A stretch of 5,606 nt of DNA from Pseudomonadota bacterium (GTDB lineage Bacteria > Pseudomonadota > Gammaproteobacteria > Xanthomonadales > Xanthomonadaceae): the NCBI GenBank assembly GCA_023391775.1, contig JAEWAG010000341.1, positions 1-5,606 of the forward strand, written 5' to 3'. The notes beneath the pieces were generated by a model. It made no database searches, was not told where the DNA came from, and worked only from the letters and a program-made list of their open reading frames with translations. Each line of letters starts with the position of its first letter. Within the stretch, counting starts at the first letter, position 1. Below, one piece after another: positions 1-5,497 of the stretch. The position numbers were made by a program, and so were the translations under genes.

Positions 1-355
1 ATGCGGGACGGCCGGCGGCCTGGCTGCCACTGGCCGGCTTGCCGGCCGCGCCGCCCGCGCCCAGCGCCAGGCGCTGGCCGGGATAGATCGTGTACGGGGG
101 CTGCAGGTTGTTCCAGCGCGCCATGTCGGTCACCGCGACGCCGTGCCGGCGCGCGATCCCGTAGAGCGTGTCACCGCGCTGGACCACCACTGACGCGCCT
201 GGCTGGCCCTTGGACGCGGCCTGTCCGGAAACGCTGCCGCCGGCGGCGGGGGTGCGCACCACGGTGCTCTTGCCGCAGGCGGCAAGGGCGAGCAGCAGCA
301 GGGCCAGGGCGCCGACGCGCAGCGTCATGCGGGCCATCGGGATCGCGTTGCTCAT
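1..355 (-). CDS. nlpD: NlpD-like LysM lipoprotein (probable M23-family murein hydrolase activator), 5' part only
   Basis: The first 118 residues are in the window; the C-terminus lies beyond the left edge. Residues about 11-27 form a lipoprotein signal peptide with a hydrophobic run (VGALALLLLALAAC) ending in a lipobox at Cys27. Gly28 follows the Cys, so there is no Asp(+2) inner-membrane retention signal and outer-membrane sorting is expected. After a Gly/Ala/Ser-rich linker, residues about 57-98 are a LysM peptidoglycan-binding domain (VQRGDTLYGIARRHGV ... WNNL ... IYPGQRLAL). A second low-complexity linker then begins. In NlpD proteins a degenerate M23 (LytM) domain follows that activates amidase AmiC at the division septum; that part is not visible here, so a catalytically active M23 peptidase or a LysM-only protein remains possible. 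The position downstream of surE and pcm supports nlpD. ATG 355 is chosen because AAGGAG lies 12 nt upstream. In-frame ATGs at 367, 337 and 328 are alternatives, and the last two also keep the signal peptide. Confidence 0.85.
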   Translation of the reverse strand, partial: MSNAIPMARMTLRVGALALLLLALAACGKSTVVRTPAAGGSVSGQAASKGQPGASVVVQRGDTLYGIARRHGVAVTDMARWNNLQPPYTIYPGQRLALGAGGAAGKPASGSQAAGRPA

Positions 356-367
356 GCGGATGCACAT

Positions 368-373
368 CTCCTT
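368..373 (-). promoter_or_regulatory. Shine-Dalgarno AAGGAG for the nlpD-like gene
   Basis: On the minus strand AAGGAG ends immediately before an ATG at 367 and 12 nt before the ATG at 355. Zero spacing is unusable for 367, so this site favours the start at 355, although 12 nt is longer than usual. Confidence 0.6.
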
Positions 374-404
374 GTAGCGTGGGCGCGGCGCGGGGGCCGC
401 CAAC

Positions 405-1061
405 TCAGCCGGCGAGGCGCTGGAACAGGCCATGCGCCGCTGCGCCGCCCCCGCCGATCAGGACCGAGAAATAGACCACGGTGCCGATGTTGGCGAGGTG
501 ACCAAGCAGGATCGCGACACCGTCGCGCTGAATCATGCCGATCGCGTACAGCAGCAGGGCCACGGCCGGGATGGTGTTGCTGAAAGGCACGAAGCCGAAC
601 GGCGCCATCAGCAGCAGCGCCGCGGCGATGAAGGCCAGGTTGTTGACCATGTTGGCCAGGCGGCCTTCGGCGAACACCGGCAGGCGGCGCGGCCGGCTGA
701 TCCGCTCCATGCGCCCGACCCACTTCATCCCCGCCTGCAGCCCGGGCCGCAGCCTGTCGGCCGGCAGGGCGCGGTCCTGCAGCCGCTTCGGCAGCCACAG
801 CGGGCGGCCCAGCAGGCGGCTGACACCCACCAGCAGGATCGCCGCGCCGAACACGGTGCTCACGCCCGGGATCGAGACCGGGATCAGGAACACCAGGGTC
901 AGCAGCACGGTCAGCAGCAGCAGGCCCTCGTCGCCGAAGGTGTGCAGCAGCTCGCGCAGGGTCAGGTGGTCCTCGGGCAGTTGCTCGATGATCGTCGCCA
1001 GCTGCTCGCCCAGCGGGGCGTCGTGGTCGATGCGGAGGGTGGAGTCGCTCGGCGCGGTCAT
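405..1061 (-). CDS. exoD: ExoD-family integral membrane protein
   Basis: A 218-residue protein matching the ExoD family (exopolysaccharide synthesis ExoD). A soluble N-terminus of about 44 residues contains the family-like stretch LTLRELLHTFGDEG (33-46). Hydrophobic segments follow at about 45-63, 66-83, 141-157, 164-178 and 181-203. Family landmarks are the proline-containing FLIPVSIPGVSTVFG (58-72), the loop GRPLWLPKRL (85-94), the basic RISRPRRLPVF region (about 120-130), the polar/proline motif PFSNTIPA (159-166) and the IQRDG turn (177-181). The founding member, Sinorhizobium meliloti ExoD, affects exopolysaccharide production, alkali tolerance and nodule invasion; the biochemical activity of the family is not established. 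The gene starts 6 nt after the pcm stop with no clear Shine-Dalgarno, so translational coupling to pcm is likely. Cell-envelope function is inferred from family and neighbours. Family assignment is firm, function is not. Confidence 0.8.
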   Translation of the reverse strand: MTAPSDSTLRIDHDAPLGEQLATIIEQLPEDHLTLRELLHTFGDEGLLLLTVLLTLVFLIPVSIPGVSTVFGAAILLVGVSRLLGRPLWLPKRLQDRALPADRLRPGLQAGMKWVGRMERISRPRRLPVFAEGRLANMVNNLAFIAAALLLMAPFGFVPFSNTIPAVALLLYAIGMIQRDGVAILLGHLANIGTVVYFSVLIGGGGAAAHGLFQRLAG

Positions 1062-1067
1062 CGGGTC

Positions 1068-1757
1068 TCAGTCCAGGGTGCCGGCCAGCAGCGGCACGAA
1101 CACCACCGGCGCCAGCTGGGTTTCTTCGATGGCGCCGTCGGGACGCCTGACCAGCTGCAGCAGCGACTGCGCCGAGGCCCCGCCCACCGGCGCCACCAGC
1201 ATGCCACCGGGCGCCAGCTGGTCCAGCAGCGCTTCCACCAGCGCAGGCGCGGCCGCGGTGACCACGATGGCGTCGTACGGGCCATGCTCGGCCCAGCCGA
1301 TGCGCCCGTCGTCATGCTTGCTGCGGATGTTCATGCCCAGCGTGCGGAAGCGCTTGCGCGCCTGGCGCAGCAGCTCGCCGATGCGCTCGACCGTGTACAC
1401 CTCCAGGCCCAGCGCACCCAGGATCGCGGCCTGGTAACCGGAGCCGGTGCCGATCTCCAGCACCTTCTGCGGGCGCACCGCGAGCACCGCTTCGGTCATG
1501 CGCGCCACCACCCAGGGCTGGGAGATGGTCTGGCCATGGCCGATCGGCAGGGCGGTGTCCTCGTAGGCGCGGCTGGCGAGGGCCTCGTCGACGAACAGGT
1601 GCCGCGGCACCAGGCGCACGGCGTTGAGCACGTCCTCGTCGACGATCGGGGCATTGGACCCGCCTTCGCGCAGGCGCTGCACCAGGCGGTCGCGCACGCG
1701 CTGGGAGGTCATGCCCACGCCGACCACTTCCGGTTGCAGGCGCAGCCTCGGGGTCAC
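1068..1757 (-). CDS. pcm: Protein-L-isoaspartate O-methyltransferase
   Basis: A 229-residue cytosolic repair enzyme (EC 2.1.1.77) that transfers a methyl group from S-adenosylmethionine to abnormal L-isoaspartyl residues, starting their return to aspartate. The family signature [18 protein letters not shown] spans 64-81, with the conserved TIS/QP substrate region. SAM motif I is [15 protein letters not shown] (99-113), the acidic post-I strand is VYTVERI (120-126), and motif II is [13 protein letters not shown] (159-171), followed by a conserved [16 protein letters not shown] stretch. The start is a GTG overlapping the surE stop by 4 nt (GTGA); this gives the N-terminal extension [10 protein letters not shown] that I recall from xanthomonad Pcm proteins. 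An internal ATG at 1712 (residue 16) would give an E. coli-like start and is the alternative. Compared with E. coli Pcm (208 aa), a few extra residues (around [10 protein letters not shown], 32-41) lie before the first conserved helix. Expected to be co-transcribed with surE. Confidence 0.96.
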   Translation of the reverse strand: MTPRLRLQPEVVGVGMTSQRVRDRLVQRLREGGSNAPIVDEDVLNAVRLVPRHLFVDEALASRAYEDTALPIGHGQTISQPWVVARMTEAVLAVRPQKVLEIGTGSGYQAAILGALGLEVYTVERIGELLRQARKRFRTLGMNIRSKHDDGRIGWAEHGPYDAIVVTAAAPALVEALLDQLAPGGMLVAPVGGASAQSLLQLVRRPDGAIEETQLAPVVFVPLLAGTLD

Positions 1758-2548
1758 GCCGAGGCCTCCGGGTCGTTGCCGGCCAGGGCATCGGTAAGCC
1801 CGCCCACCCAGCCGGCGACCTTCTCCAGCGCCTGGTAGCGGGTCAGGTCGACGTGGATCGGGGTAATCGAGATGTGGCCGCTGCGCACGGCATGGAAATC
1901 CGTGCCCGGCCCGGCATCCTGCTCGGGACCGGCCGGGCCGATCCAGTACACGGTGCGGCCGCGCGGATCGGTCTGGGTCACGCAGGCCTCCGCGCGGTGG
2001 CGGTTGCCCAGCCGGGTGACCTCGAAGCCACGCAGCGCGGCCCAGGCCAGGTCCGGCACGTTGACGTTGAGGATGGTGTCCGCCGGCAGCGGATCGGCCT
2101 TCAGCCGCGCCACGATCTCCACCGCCGCGCGGGCGGCGGTCTCGAAGTGGCGCGGGTCGTGGCTGCGCGTGTCCAGCGACACCGCCACCGCGGGCAGGCC
2201 GAGAAAACGGCCTTCCATCGCCGCGGACACGGTGCCCGAGTAGATCACGTCATCGCCGAGGTTGGCGGTGTTGTTGATGCCCGAGACCACGATGTCCGGC
2301 TCCAACTCGAACATTCCGGTCAGGGCCATGTGCACGCAGTCGGTTGGCGTACCGGCGACCGAGCAGGTGTAGTGGTCCAGCCGCTTGACCCGGATCGGCA
2401 GGTCCAGGGTGAGCGAATTGCTCGCACCGGACCGGTCACGGTCGGGCGCCACCACGTAGACCTCGTGCCCGGCATCGCGCAGCCCCTGGGCCAGGGCGTG
2501 GATGCCGGGGGCATCGACGCCGTCGTCGTTGCTAACCAGTACGCGCAT
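1754..2548 (-). CDS. surE: 5'/3'-nucleotidase SurE (stationary-phase survival protein)
   Basis: A 264-residue metal-dependent phosphatase that dephosphorylates nucleoside 5'- and 3'-monophosphates and, in E. coli, also short polyphosphate. The N-terminus [16 protein letters not shown] carries the metal ligands Asp8 and Asp9; Ser40 in [13 protein letters not shown] and Asn92 in VVSGINN complete the site and sit at the same residue numbers as in E. coli SurE. The block [19 protein letters not shown] (96-114) and the C-terminal block [20 protein letters not shown], split here only by the usual family variation, are characteristic. The loop reads [10 protein letters not shown], with Ala95 where I recall Gly in xanthomonads and Pro in E. 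coli; it is not an active-site ligand. The start at 2548 is fixed by family alignment and a Shine-Dalgarno 4 nt upstream, although the frame stays open for a further 324 codons upstream. First gene of the surE-pcm-exoD-nlpD run; divergent from the smr gene. Confidence 0.97.
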   Translation of the reverse strand: MRVLVSNDDGVDAPGIHALAQGLRDAGHEVYVVAPDRDRSGASNSLTLDLPIRVKRLDHYTCSVAGTPTDCVHMALTGMFELEPDIVVSGINNTANLGDDVIYSGTVSAAMEGRFLGLPAVAVSLDTRSHDPRHFETAARAAVEIVARLKADPLPADTILNVNVPDLAWAALRGFEVTRLGNRHRAEACVTQTDPRGRTVYWIGPAGPEQDAGPGTDFHAVRSGHISITPIHVDLTRYQALEKVAGWVGGLTDALAGNDPEASA

Positions 2549-2552
2549 GGGC

Positions 2553-2558
2553 TTCCTC
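2553..2558 (-). promoter_or_regulatory. Shine-Dalgarno GAGGAA for surE
   Basis: On the minus strand GAGGAA lies 4 nt before the ATG at 2548. It settles the surE start within a reading frame that remains open far upstream. Confidence 0.7.
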
Positions 2559-2571
2559 GAAAACGCACTGC

Positions 2572-2577
2572 ATGATA
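2572..2577 (-). promoter_or_regulatory. Candidate -10 element (TATCAT) for surE
   Basis: The minus-strand hexamer TATCAT differs from TATAAT at one position. It would place the transcription start near 2565, giving a leader of about 17 nt that includes the surE Shine-Dalgarno. No convincing -35 is visible 16-18 nt further upstream, so the call rests on the hexamer and its position. Confidence 0.4.
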
Positions 2578-2626
2578 CCGGAACCACCCCCGGCTTCGCC
2601 CGCGCCGTGCGCATGCCGGGCTGCGG

Positions 2627-2632
2627 TACCCT
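2627..2632 (+). promoter_or_regulatory. Candidate -10 element (TACCCT) for a leaderless smr transcript
   Basis: TACCCT (TANNNT type) ends 6 nt before the smr ATG, so transcription would start at or next to the start codon. This fits the lack of any Shine-Dalgarno before 2639. No good -35 is visible. Confidence 0.4.
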
Positions 2633-2638
2633 GCGTGC

Positions 2639-3166
2639 ATGCACGAGGACGATGACGACGCCGCCCTGTTCCGCGCCGCGGTCGGCAAGGTCGATCCGCT
2701 GCGCACGCCTGCCGCTGCGCCACCGCCGCGACCGCGGCCGCGGCCGGCGGTACGACGCGCGCAGGAGGAGCCGGAACGCACCGGCATGGCCGGACTGCTG
2801 GCCGAATCGCCGGATGCGGTCCTGTTGCGCGGCGACCCCAGCGCGTTCCGCCGCGAGCGGGTCAATGCGCGCGACTGGCAACGGCTCAGGCGCGGCCAGT
2901 TTTCGGCCCAGGACGAGCTGGACCTGCATGGCGCCAGCGCGCTGGAGGCCGAGCTGCTGGTCGCGCGCTTCCTGGCCCAGTCGCTGGACGCCGGCTTCGG
3001 CTGCGTGCGCATCGTCCATGGCAAGGGCGGCGCGGACGGCGTGCCGGTACTCAAGAACCTGGTGGACCGGCCGCTGCGGCAGCGGGGCGAGGTCCTCGCC
3101 TTCCATTCGGCACCGCAGGTCCAGGGCGGCACCGGCGCCCTGCTGGTGTTGCTGGCCCGGCGCTGA
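2639..3166 (+). CDS. Smr-domain protein (SmrA/SmrB type, putative ribosome-associated RNA endonuclease)
   Basis: A 175-residue protein with a C-terminal Smr domain (about 93-173). Conserved signatures are DLHG (95-98), VHGKG (126-130) with a following VLKNLV (138-143), AFHSAP (154-159) and [10 protein letters not shown] (163-172). The region just before the domain, [19 protein letters not shown] (80-98), resembles E. coli SmrB (KLRRGDYS...LDLHG). The N-terminus is acidic ([12 protein letters not shown]) and followed by VDPLR, like the start of SmrA/SmrB proteins where this segment forms a helix. Residues about 24-40 are a Pro/Arg/Ala-rich, probably disordered linker. E. coli SmrB cleaves mRNA between collided ribosomes; transfer of that role here is inference from family, though both the DLH and HGKG elements are present. 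I cannot decide between SmrA and SmrB orthology, so no symbol is given. The gene has no Shine-Dalgarno and is probably leaderless. It is divergent from surE and 45 bp upstream of lpxD. Confidence 0.9.
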   Translation: MHEDDDDAALFRAAVGKVDPLRTPAAAPPPRPRPRPAVRRAQEEPERTGMAGLLAESPDAVLLRGDPSAFRRERVNARDWQRLRRGQFSAQDELDLHGASALEAELLVARFLAQSLDAGFGCVRIVHGKGGADGVPVLKNLVDRPLRQRGEVLAFHSAPQVQGGTGALLVLLARR

Positions 3167-3198
3167 GCGCAGGCGGCCGGCCCGCCCGCCGGGGGCGC

Positions 3199-3204
3199 TA
3201 GAAT
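3199..3204 (+). promoter_or_regulatory. Candidate -10 element (TAGAAT) for a leaderless lpxD operon transcript
   Basis: TAGAAT differs from TATAAT at one position and ends 7 nt before the ATG at 3212. Transcription would then start at about that ATG. The surrounding 45-bp gap after smr is otherwise almost pure G+C, so this A/T-containing hexamer stands out. No clear -35 is visible 17 nt upstream. Read-through from smr could add to expression. Confidence 0.5.
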
Positions 3205-3211
3205 GCGCGCC

Positions 3212-4237
3212 ATGAACCCACCCGAATTCACCGCCGCCGCCCTCGCCGAGCGCTTCTCGCTGCAGCTGCAGGGTGATGGCCAGGCCGTCGTGCGTGGCGT
3301 GGCGACCCTGGCCCACGCCGGACCCGGGCAGCTCGCCTTCCTCGCCAACCCGCGCTATCGCGCCCAGCTCGCCGGCTCGCGCGCGTCGGTAGTGGTGGTG
3401 CGCGCGGACGACGCCGAGGCCGTGCCCGGTACCGCGCTGGTCGCACGCGACCCGTACGTGGCCTTCGCGCGCATCTCCGCCCTGTTCGAACGCGTGCCGG
3501 CGCGCACGCCCGGCATCCATGCCAGCGCGGCCATCGACCCGTCCGCCGAGGTCTCACCGGACGCGCACGTCGGTCCGTTCGTGAGCGTCGGCGCGCGCAG
3601 CCGGGTCGCCGCCGGCTGCGTCATCGGCCCCGGCTGCGTGATCGGCGATGACTGCGAACTGGGCGAAGGCTGCGAACTGCAGGCCCGCGTCACCCTGTAC
3701 ACCCGGGTGCGCCTGGGCAAGCGCGTGCGCATCCTGCCGGGCGCGGTGCTCGGCGGCGCCGGCTTCGGCCTGGCGATGGACGCCGGCCAGTGGGTCAACG
3801 TGCCGCAGCTCGGCGGCGTGGTGGTCGGCGACGACTGCGAGATCGGCGCCAACAGCTGCATCGACCGCGGCGCGCTGGACGACACCGTGCTCGAGGAAGA
3901 CGTGCGCATCGACAACCTGGTGCAGATCGGCCACAACGTGCGCATCGGCGCGCATACCGCCATGGCCGGCTGCTCGGCCGCGGCAGGCAGCGCAAAGATC
4001 GGCCGCTACTGCCTGGTCGGCGGCGGCGCCGGCATCCTCGGCCACCTCGAGGTCGCCGACAAGGTGCTGGTCACCGCCATGTCGCTGGTCACCCATTCCA
4101 TCCGCGAGCCGGGCGAGTACTCCTCCGGCACGCCACTCACCGACAACCGCACCTGGCGCAAGAATGCGGCCAGGTTCAAGCAACTCGATGCGCTGGCCCG
4201 CCGCGTCAACGCGTCCACCCAGGGAAGTCCCGAATGA
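3212..4237 (+). CDS. lpxD: UDP-3-O-(3-hydroxyacyl)glucosamine N-acyltransferase
   Basis: A 341-residue enzyme for the third step of lipid A synthesis. It transfers a 3-hydroxyacyl chain from acyl carrier protein to the 2-amino group of UDP-3-O-acyl-glucosamine at the cytosolic face of the inner membrane. Residues 1-100 form the N-terminal uridine-binding domain ([33 protein letters not shown]). From about 101 to 290 the left-handed beta-helix hexapeptide repeats follow, including IDRGALDDT (217-225). The catalytic His is His241 in [10 protein letters not shown], and the second conserved His is His278 in LGHLEV; these match E. coli His239 and His276. The C-terminus ([22 protein letters not shown]...) is typical. 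The ATG at 3212 is preferred over an in-frame ATG at 3203, because 3203 overlaps the TAGAAT hexamer; the latter would add only MRA. Neither has a good Shine-Dalgarno (a GGGGG run at 3191-3195 is the nearest). First gene of lpxD-fabZ-lpxA-lpxB. Residues aligning with the chain-length region of E. coli LpxD differ (Met290 to Leu292, Met292 to Thr294). Confidence 0.96.
   Translation: MNPPEFTAAALAERFSLQLQGDGQAVVRGVATLAHAGPGQLAFLANPRYRAQLAGSRASVVVVRADDAEAVPGTALVARDPYVAFARISALFERVPARTPGIHASAAIDPSAEVSPDAHVGPFVSVGARSRVAAGCVIGPGCVIGDDCELGEGCELQARVTLYTRVRLGKRVRILPGAVLGGAGFGLAMDAGQWVNVPQLGGVVVGDDCEIGANSCIDRGALDDTVLEEDVRIDNLVQIGHNVRIGAHTAMAGCSAAAGSAKIGRYCLVGGGAGILGHLEVADKVLVTAMSLVTHSIREPGEYSSGTPLTDNRTWRKNAARFKQLDALARRVNASTQGSPE
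4221..4225 (+). promoter_or_regulatory. Shine-Dalgarno AGGGA for fabZ
   Basis: AGGGA inside the end of lpxD lies 8 nt before the fabZ ATG at 4234. It supports that start in a frame that is open far upstream. Confidence 0.5.
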
Positions 4238-4692
4238 ACGAATCCGTGCAGCTGCCCATCGACGTCACCACGATCCGGACGCTGATCCCGCACCGCTATC
4301 CGTTCCTGCTGGTCGACCGGGTCGACGAGCTGGACATCGAGAACAAGCGCATCGTCTGCCGCAAGAACGTCACCGTCAACGAGCCGTTCTTCCAGGGCCA
4401 TTTCCCCGGCCAGCCGATCATGCCTGGCGTGCTGATCATCGAGGCGCTGGCCCAGGCCGGTGGCGTGCTGACCCAGCTGTCGCTGGGCCGCGACGCGCAG
4501 TCCAAGCTGTTCTACATGGTCAAGGTCGACAATGCCCGCTTCAGCAAGCAGGTGGTGCCCGGCGACGTGCTGGAGCTGCACGTGTGCGTCAAGCGGGTGA
4601 TCCGCAACATGGCCGTGTACTACGGCGAAGCGAAGGTCGACGGCGAAGTGGTCGCCTGCGCCGAAGTGCTGTGCGCCGGCACCCGCGAGTAA
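4234..4692 (+). CDS. fabZ: 3-hydroxyacyl-[acyl-carrier-protein] dehydratase FabZ
   Basis: A 152-residue hot-dog-fold enzyme that dehydrates (3R)-hydroxyacyl-ACP to trans-2-enoyl-ACP in fatty acid elongation in the cytosol. The signature [26 protein letters not shown] (split at 52-67 and 68-77) contains the catalytic pair His56 and Glu70. The N-terminal [17 protein letters not shown] (14-30) and the [19 protein letters not shown] block (97-115) are typical, and the length is normal for the family. Its ATG overlaps the lpxD stop (ATGA), so translation is probably coupled. FabZ uses the same 3-hydroxyacyl-ACP pool as LpxA and LpxD, which explains its conserved place between them: the balance sets flow into phospholipid or lipid A. 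FabA is excluded by the short length, the Glu in the active-site motif and the operon context. Confidence 0.97.
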   Translation: MNESVQLPIDVTTIRTLIPHRYPFLLVDRVDELDIENKRIVCRKNVTVNEPFFQGHFPGQPIMPGVLIIEALAQAGGVLTQLSLGRDAQSKLFYMVKVDNARFSKQVVPGDVLELHVCVKRVIRNMAVYYGEAKVDGEVVACAEVLCAGTRE

Positions 4693-4694
4693 GC

Positions 4695-4699
4695 AAAGG
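4695..4699 (+). promoter_or_regulatory. Weak Shine-Dalgarno AAAGG for lpxA
   Basis: AAAGG in the 16-nt gap after fabZ lies 9 nt before the lpxA ATG at 4709. It is a partial match and the only candidate there. Confidence 0.4.
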
Positions 4700-4708
4700 C
4701 CCGAGCCA

Positions 4709-5497
4709 ATGAACGACAACGCCCTGATCCATCCCACCGCCGTGATCGATCCCGCCGCCCGCCTGGGCGCGGGCGTGAGCGTGGGTGCCTTCACCGTGGT
4801 CGGGCCGGACGTGGAGATCGGTGAGGGCTGCCAGATCGGCCCGCACTGCAGCTTCAGCGGCCCGACCCGCATCGGCCGCGAGAACCGCTTCATCGGCCAC
4901 GTGGCCGTCGGCGGCGAGCCGCAGGACAAGAAGTTCGCCGGCGAGCGCACCGAACTGGTGATCGGCGACCGCAACGTGTTCCGCGAGTTCGTCACCGTCA
5001 ACCGTGGCACCGGCAGCGGCGGCGGCATCACCCGCATCGGCGACGACAACTGGCTGCTGGCGTACAGCCACGTGGCCCACGACTGCATCGTCGGCAACCA
5101 CTGCGTGTTCTCCAACAACACCACCCTGGCAGGTCACGTGACCGTGGGCGACTGGGTGATCATCAGCGGCTTCGGCGGCGCCCACCAGTTCTGCCGCATC
5201 GGCGACCACGCCTTCATCGGCATGGGTGCGCTGGTCAATGGCGACGTGCCTCCGTTCACCATGGTCGGTGGCAACTCGCTGGGCCGCCCGCGCGGCATCA
5301 ACAGCGAAGGGCTGAAGCGGCGCGGCTTCGATGCCGAGCGCATTGCCGCGATCAAGCGCGCCTACCGCACCCTGTACGTGGCCGGCCTGCCGCTGGCCGA
5401 AGCCCGCGAGCAACTCGGCGAGCAGGCACAGTCCAGCGAGGATGTGCGCCAGCTGCTGGACTTCATCGACGGCGGCGAGCGTCCGCTGCTGCGCTGA
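4709..5497 (+). CDS. lpxA: Acyl-[ACP]-UDP-N-acetylglucosamine O-acyltransferase
   Basis: A 262-residue enzyme for the first step of lipid A synthesis: reversible transfer of a 3-hydroxyacyl chain from ACP to the 3-OH of UDP-GlcNAc. Hexapeptide repeats of the left-handed beta-helix run from about residue 7 to 185 (for example [26 protein letters not shown]). The catalytic His is His124 in [10 protein letters not shown] (E. coli His125), with His121, His143 (LAGHVTVGD) and His159 (AHQFCRIG) also conserved. The C-terminal helical domain contains [11 protein letters not shown] (197-207). Length equals that of E. coli LpxA. Met172 ([11 protein letters not shown]) aligns with E. coli Gly173, the hydrocarbon-ruler position; the Pseudomonas aeruginosa enzyme also has Met there and uses a 10-carbon chain, so a short acyl donor is predicted. 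A one-residue insertion lies in the [12 protein letters not shown] segment compared with E. coli. The stop codon overlaps the lpxB start by 1 nt (TGATG). Confidence 0.97.
   Translation: MNDNALIHPTAVIDPAARLGAGVSVGAFTVVGPDVEIGEGCQIGPHCSFSGPTRIGRENRFIGHVAVGGEPQDKKFAGERTELVIGDRNVFREFVTVNRGTGSGGGITRIGDDNWLLAYSHVAHDCIVGNHCVFSNNTTLAGHVTVGDWVIISGFGGAHQFCRIGDHAFIGMGALVNGDVPPFTMVGGNSLGRPRGINSEGLKRRGFDAERIAAIKRAYRTLYVAGLPLAEAREQLGEQAQSSEDVRQLLDFIDGGERPLLR

Larger units (their letters stand above)
2549..2638. promoter_or_regulatory. Divergent intergenic region between surE and smr
   Basis: These 90 bp separate two divergent start codons and must hold the promoter for surE and at least one for smr. The surE side is locally less GC-rich (around 2549-2585), as expected near a promoter. 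I see no rho-independent terminator and no recognisable operator of a known regulator. Confidence 0.6.

Noticed and set aside
1..474. Plus-strand open frame of 157 codons at the left edge.
   Set aside because: Its translation is mostly Arg, Ala, Pro, Cys and Ser, and it lies opposite a lipoprotein with a clear lipobox and LysM domain.
432..1838. Long open frame of 468 codons on the plus strand across exoD, pcm and the end of surE.
   Set aside because: It is rich in Gln, Arg, His and Ala with no domain or hydrophobic pattern, and lies antisense to three recognised genes. It is a GC-driven shadow.
2532..2723. A 63-codon minus-strand frame in the surE/smr divergent region, considered as a small gene.
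   Set aside because: It overlaps both surE and smr starts, has no ribosome-binding site of its own and is Arg/Ala/Gly-rich like other shadow frames.
3167..3198. GC-rich inverted repeats between smr and lpxD (CCGGC at 3177-3181 with GCCGG at 3188-3192) considered as a rho-independent terminator.
   Set aside because: The stem is only 5 bp, competing pairings exist, and no T tract follows. It may form a hairpin but does not look like an intrinsic terminator.
2549..3520. The surE reading frame continues open for 324 codons upstream, antisense to smr and the 5' part of lpxD, suggesting a 588-residue fusion protein.
   Set aside because: The SurE family start [10 protein letters not shown] with a Shine-Dalgarno lies at 2548. 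The upstream part resembles no known protein and lies opposite two well-supported genes. Open antisense frames are expected where third positions are mostly G or C.
4006..5124. Minus-strand open frame of 372 codons opposite lpxD, fabZ and lpxA.
   Set aside because: The coding strand holds three enzymes with intact catalytic residues and close operon spacing; the antisense product has no recognisable features.
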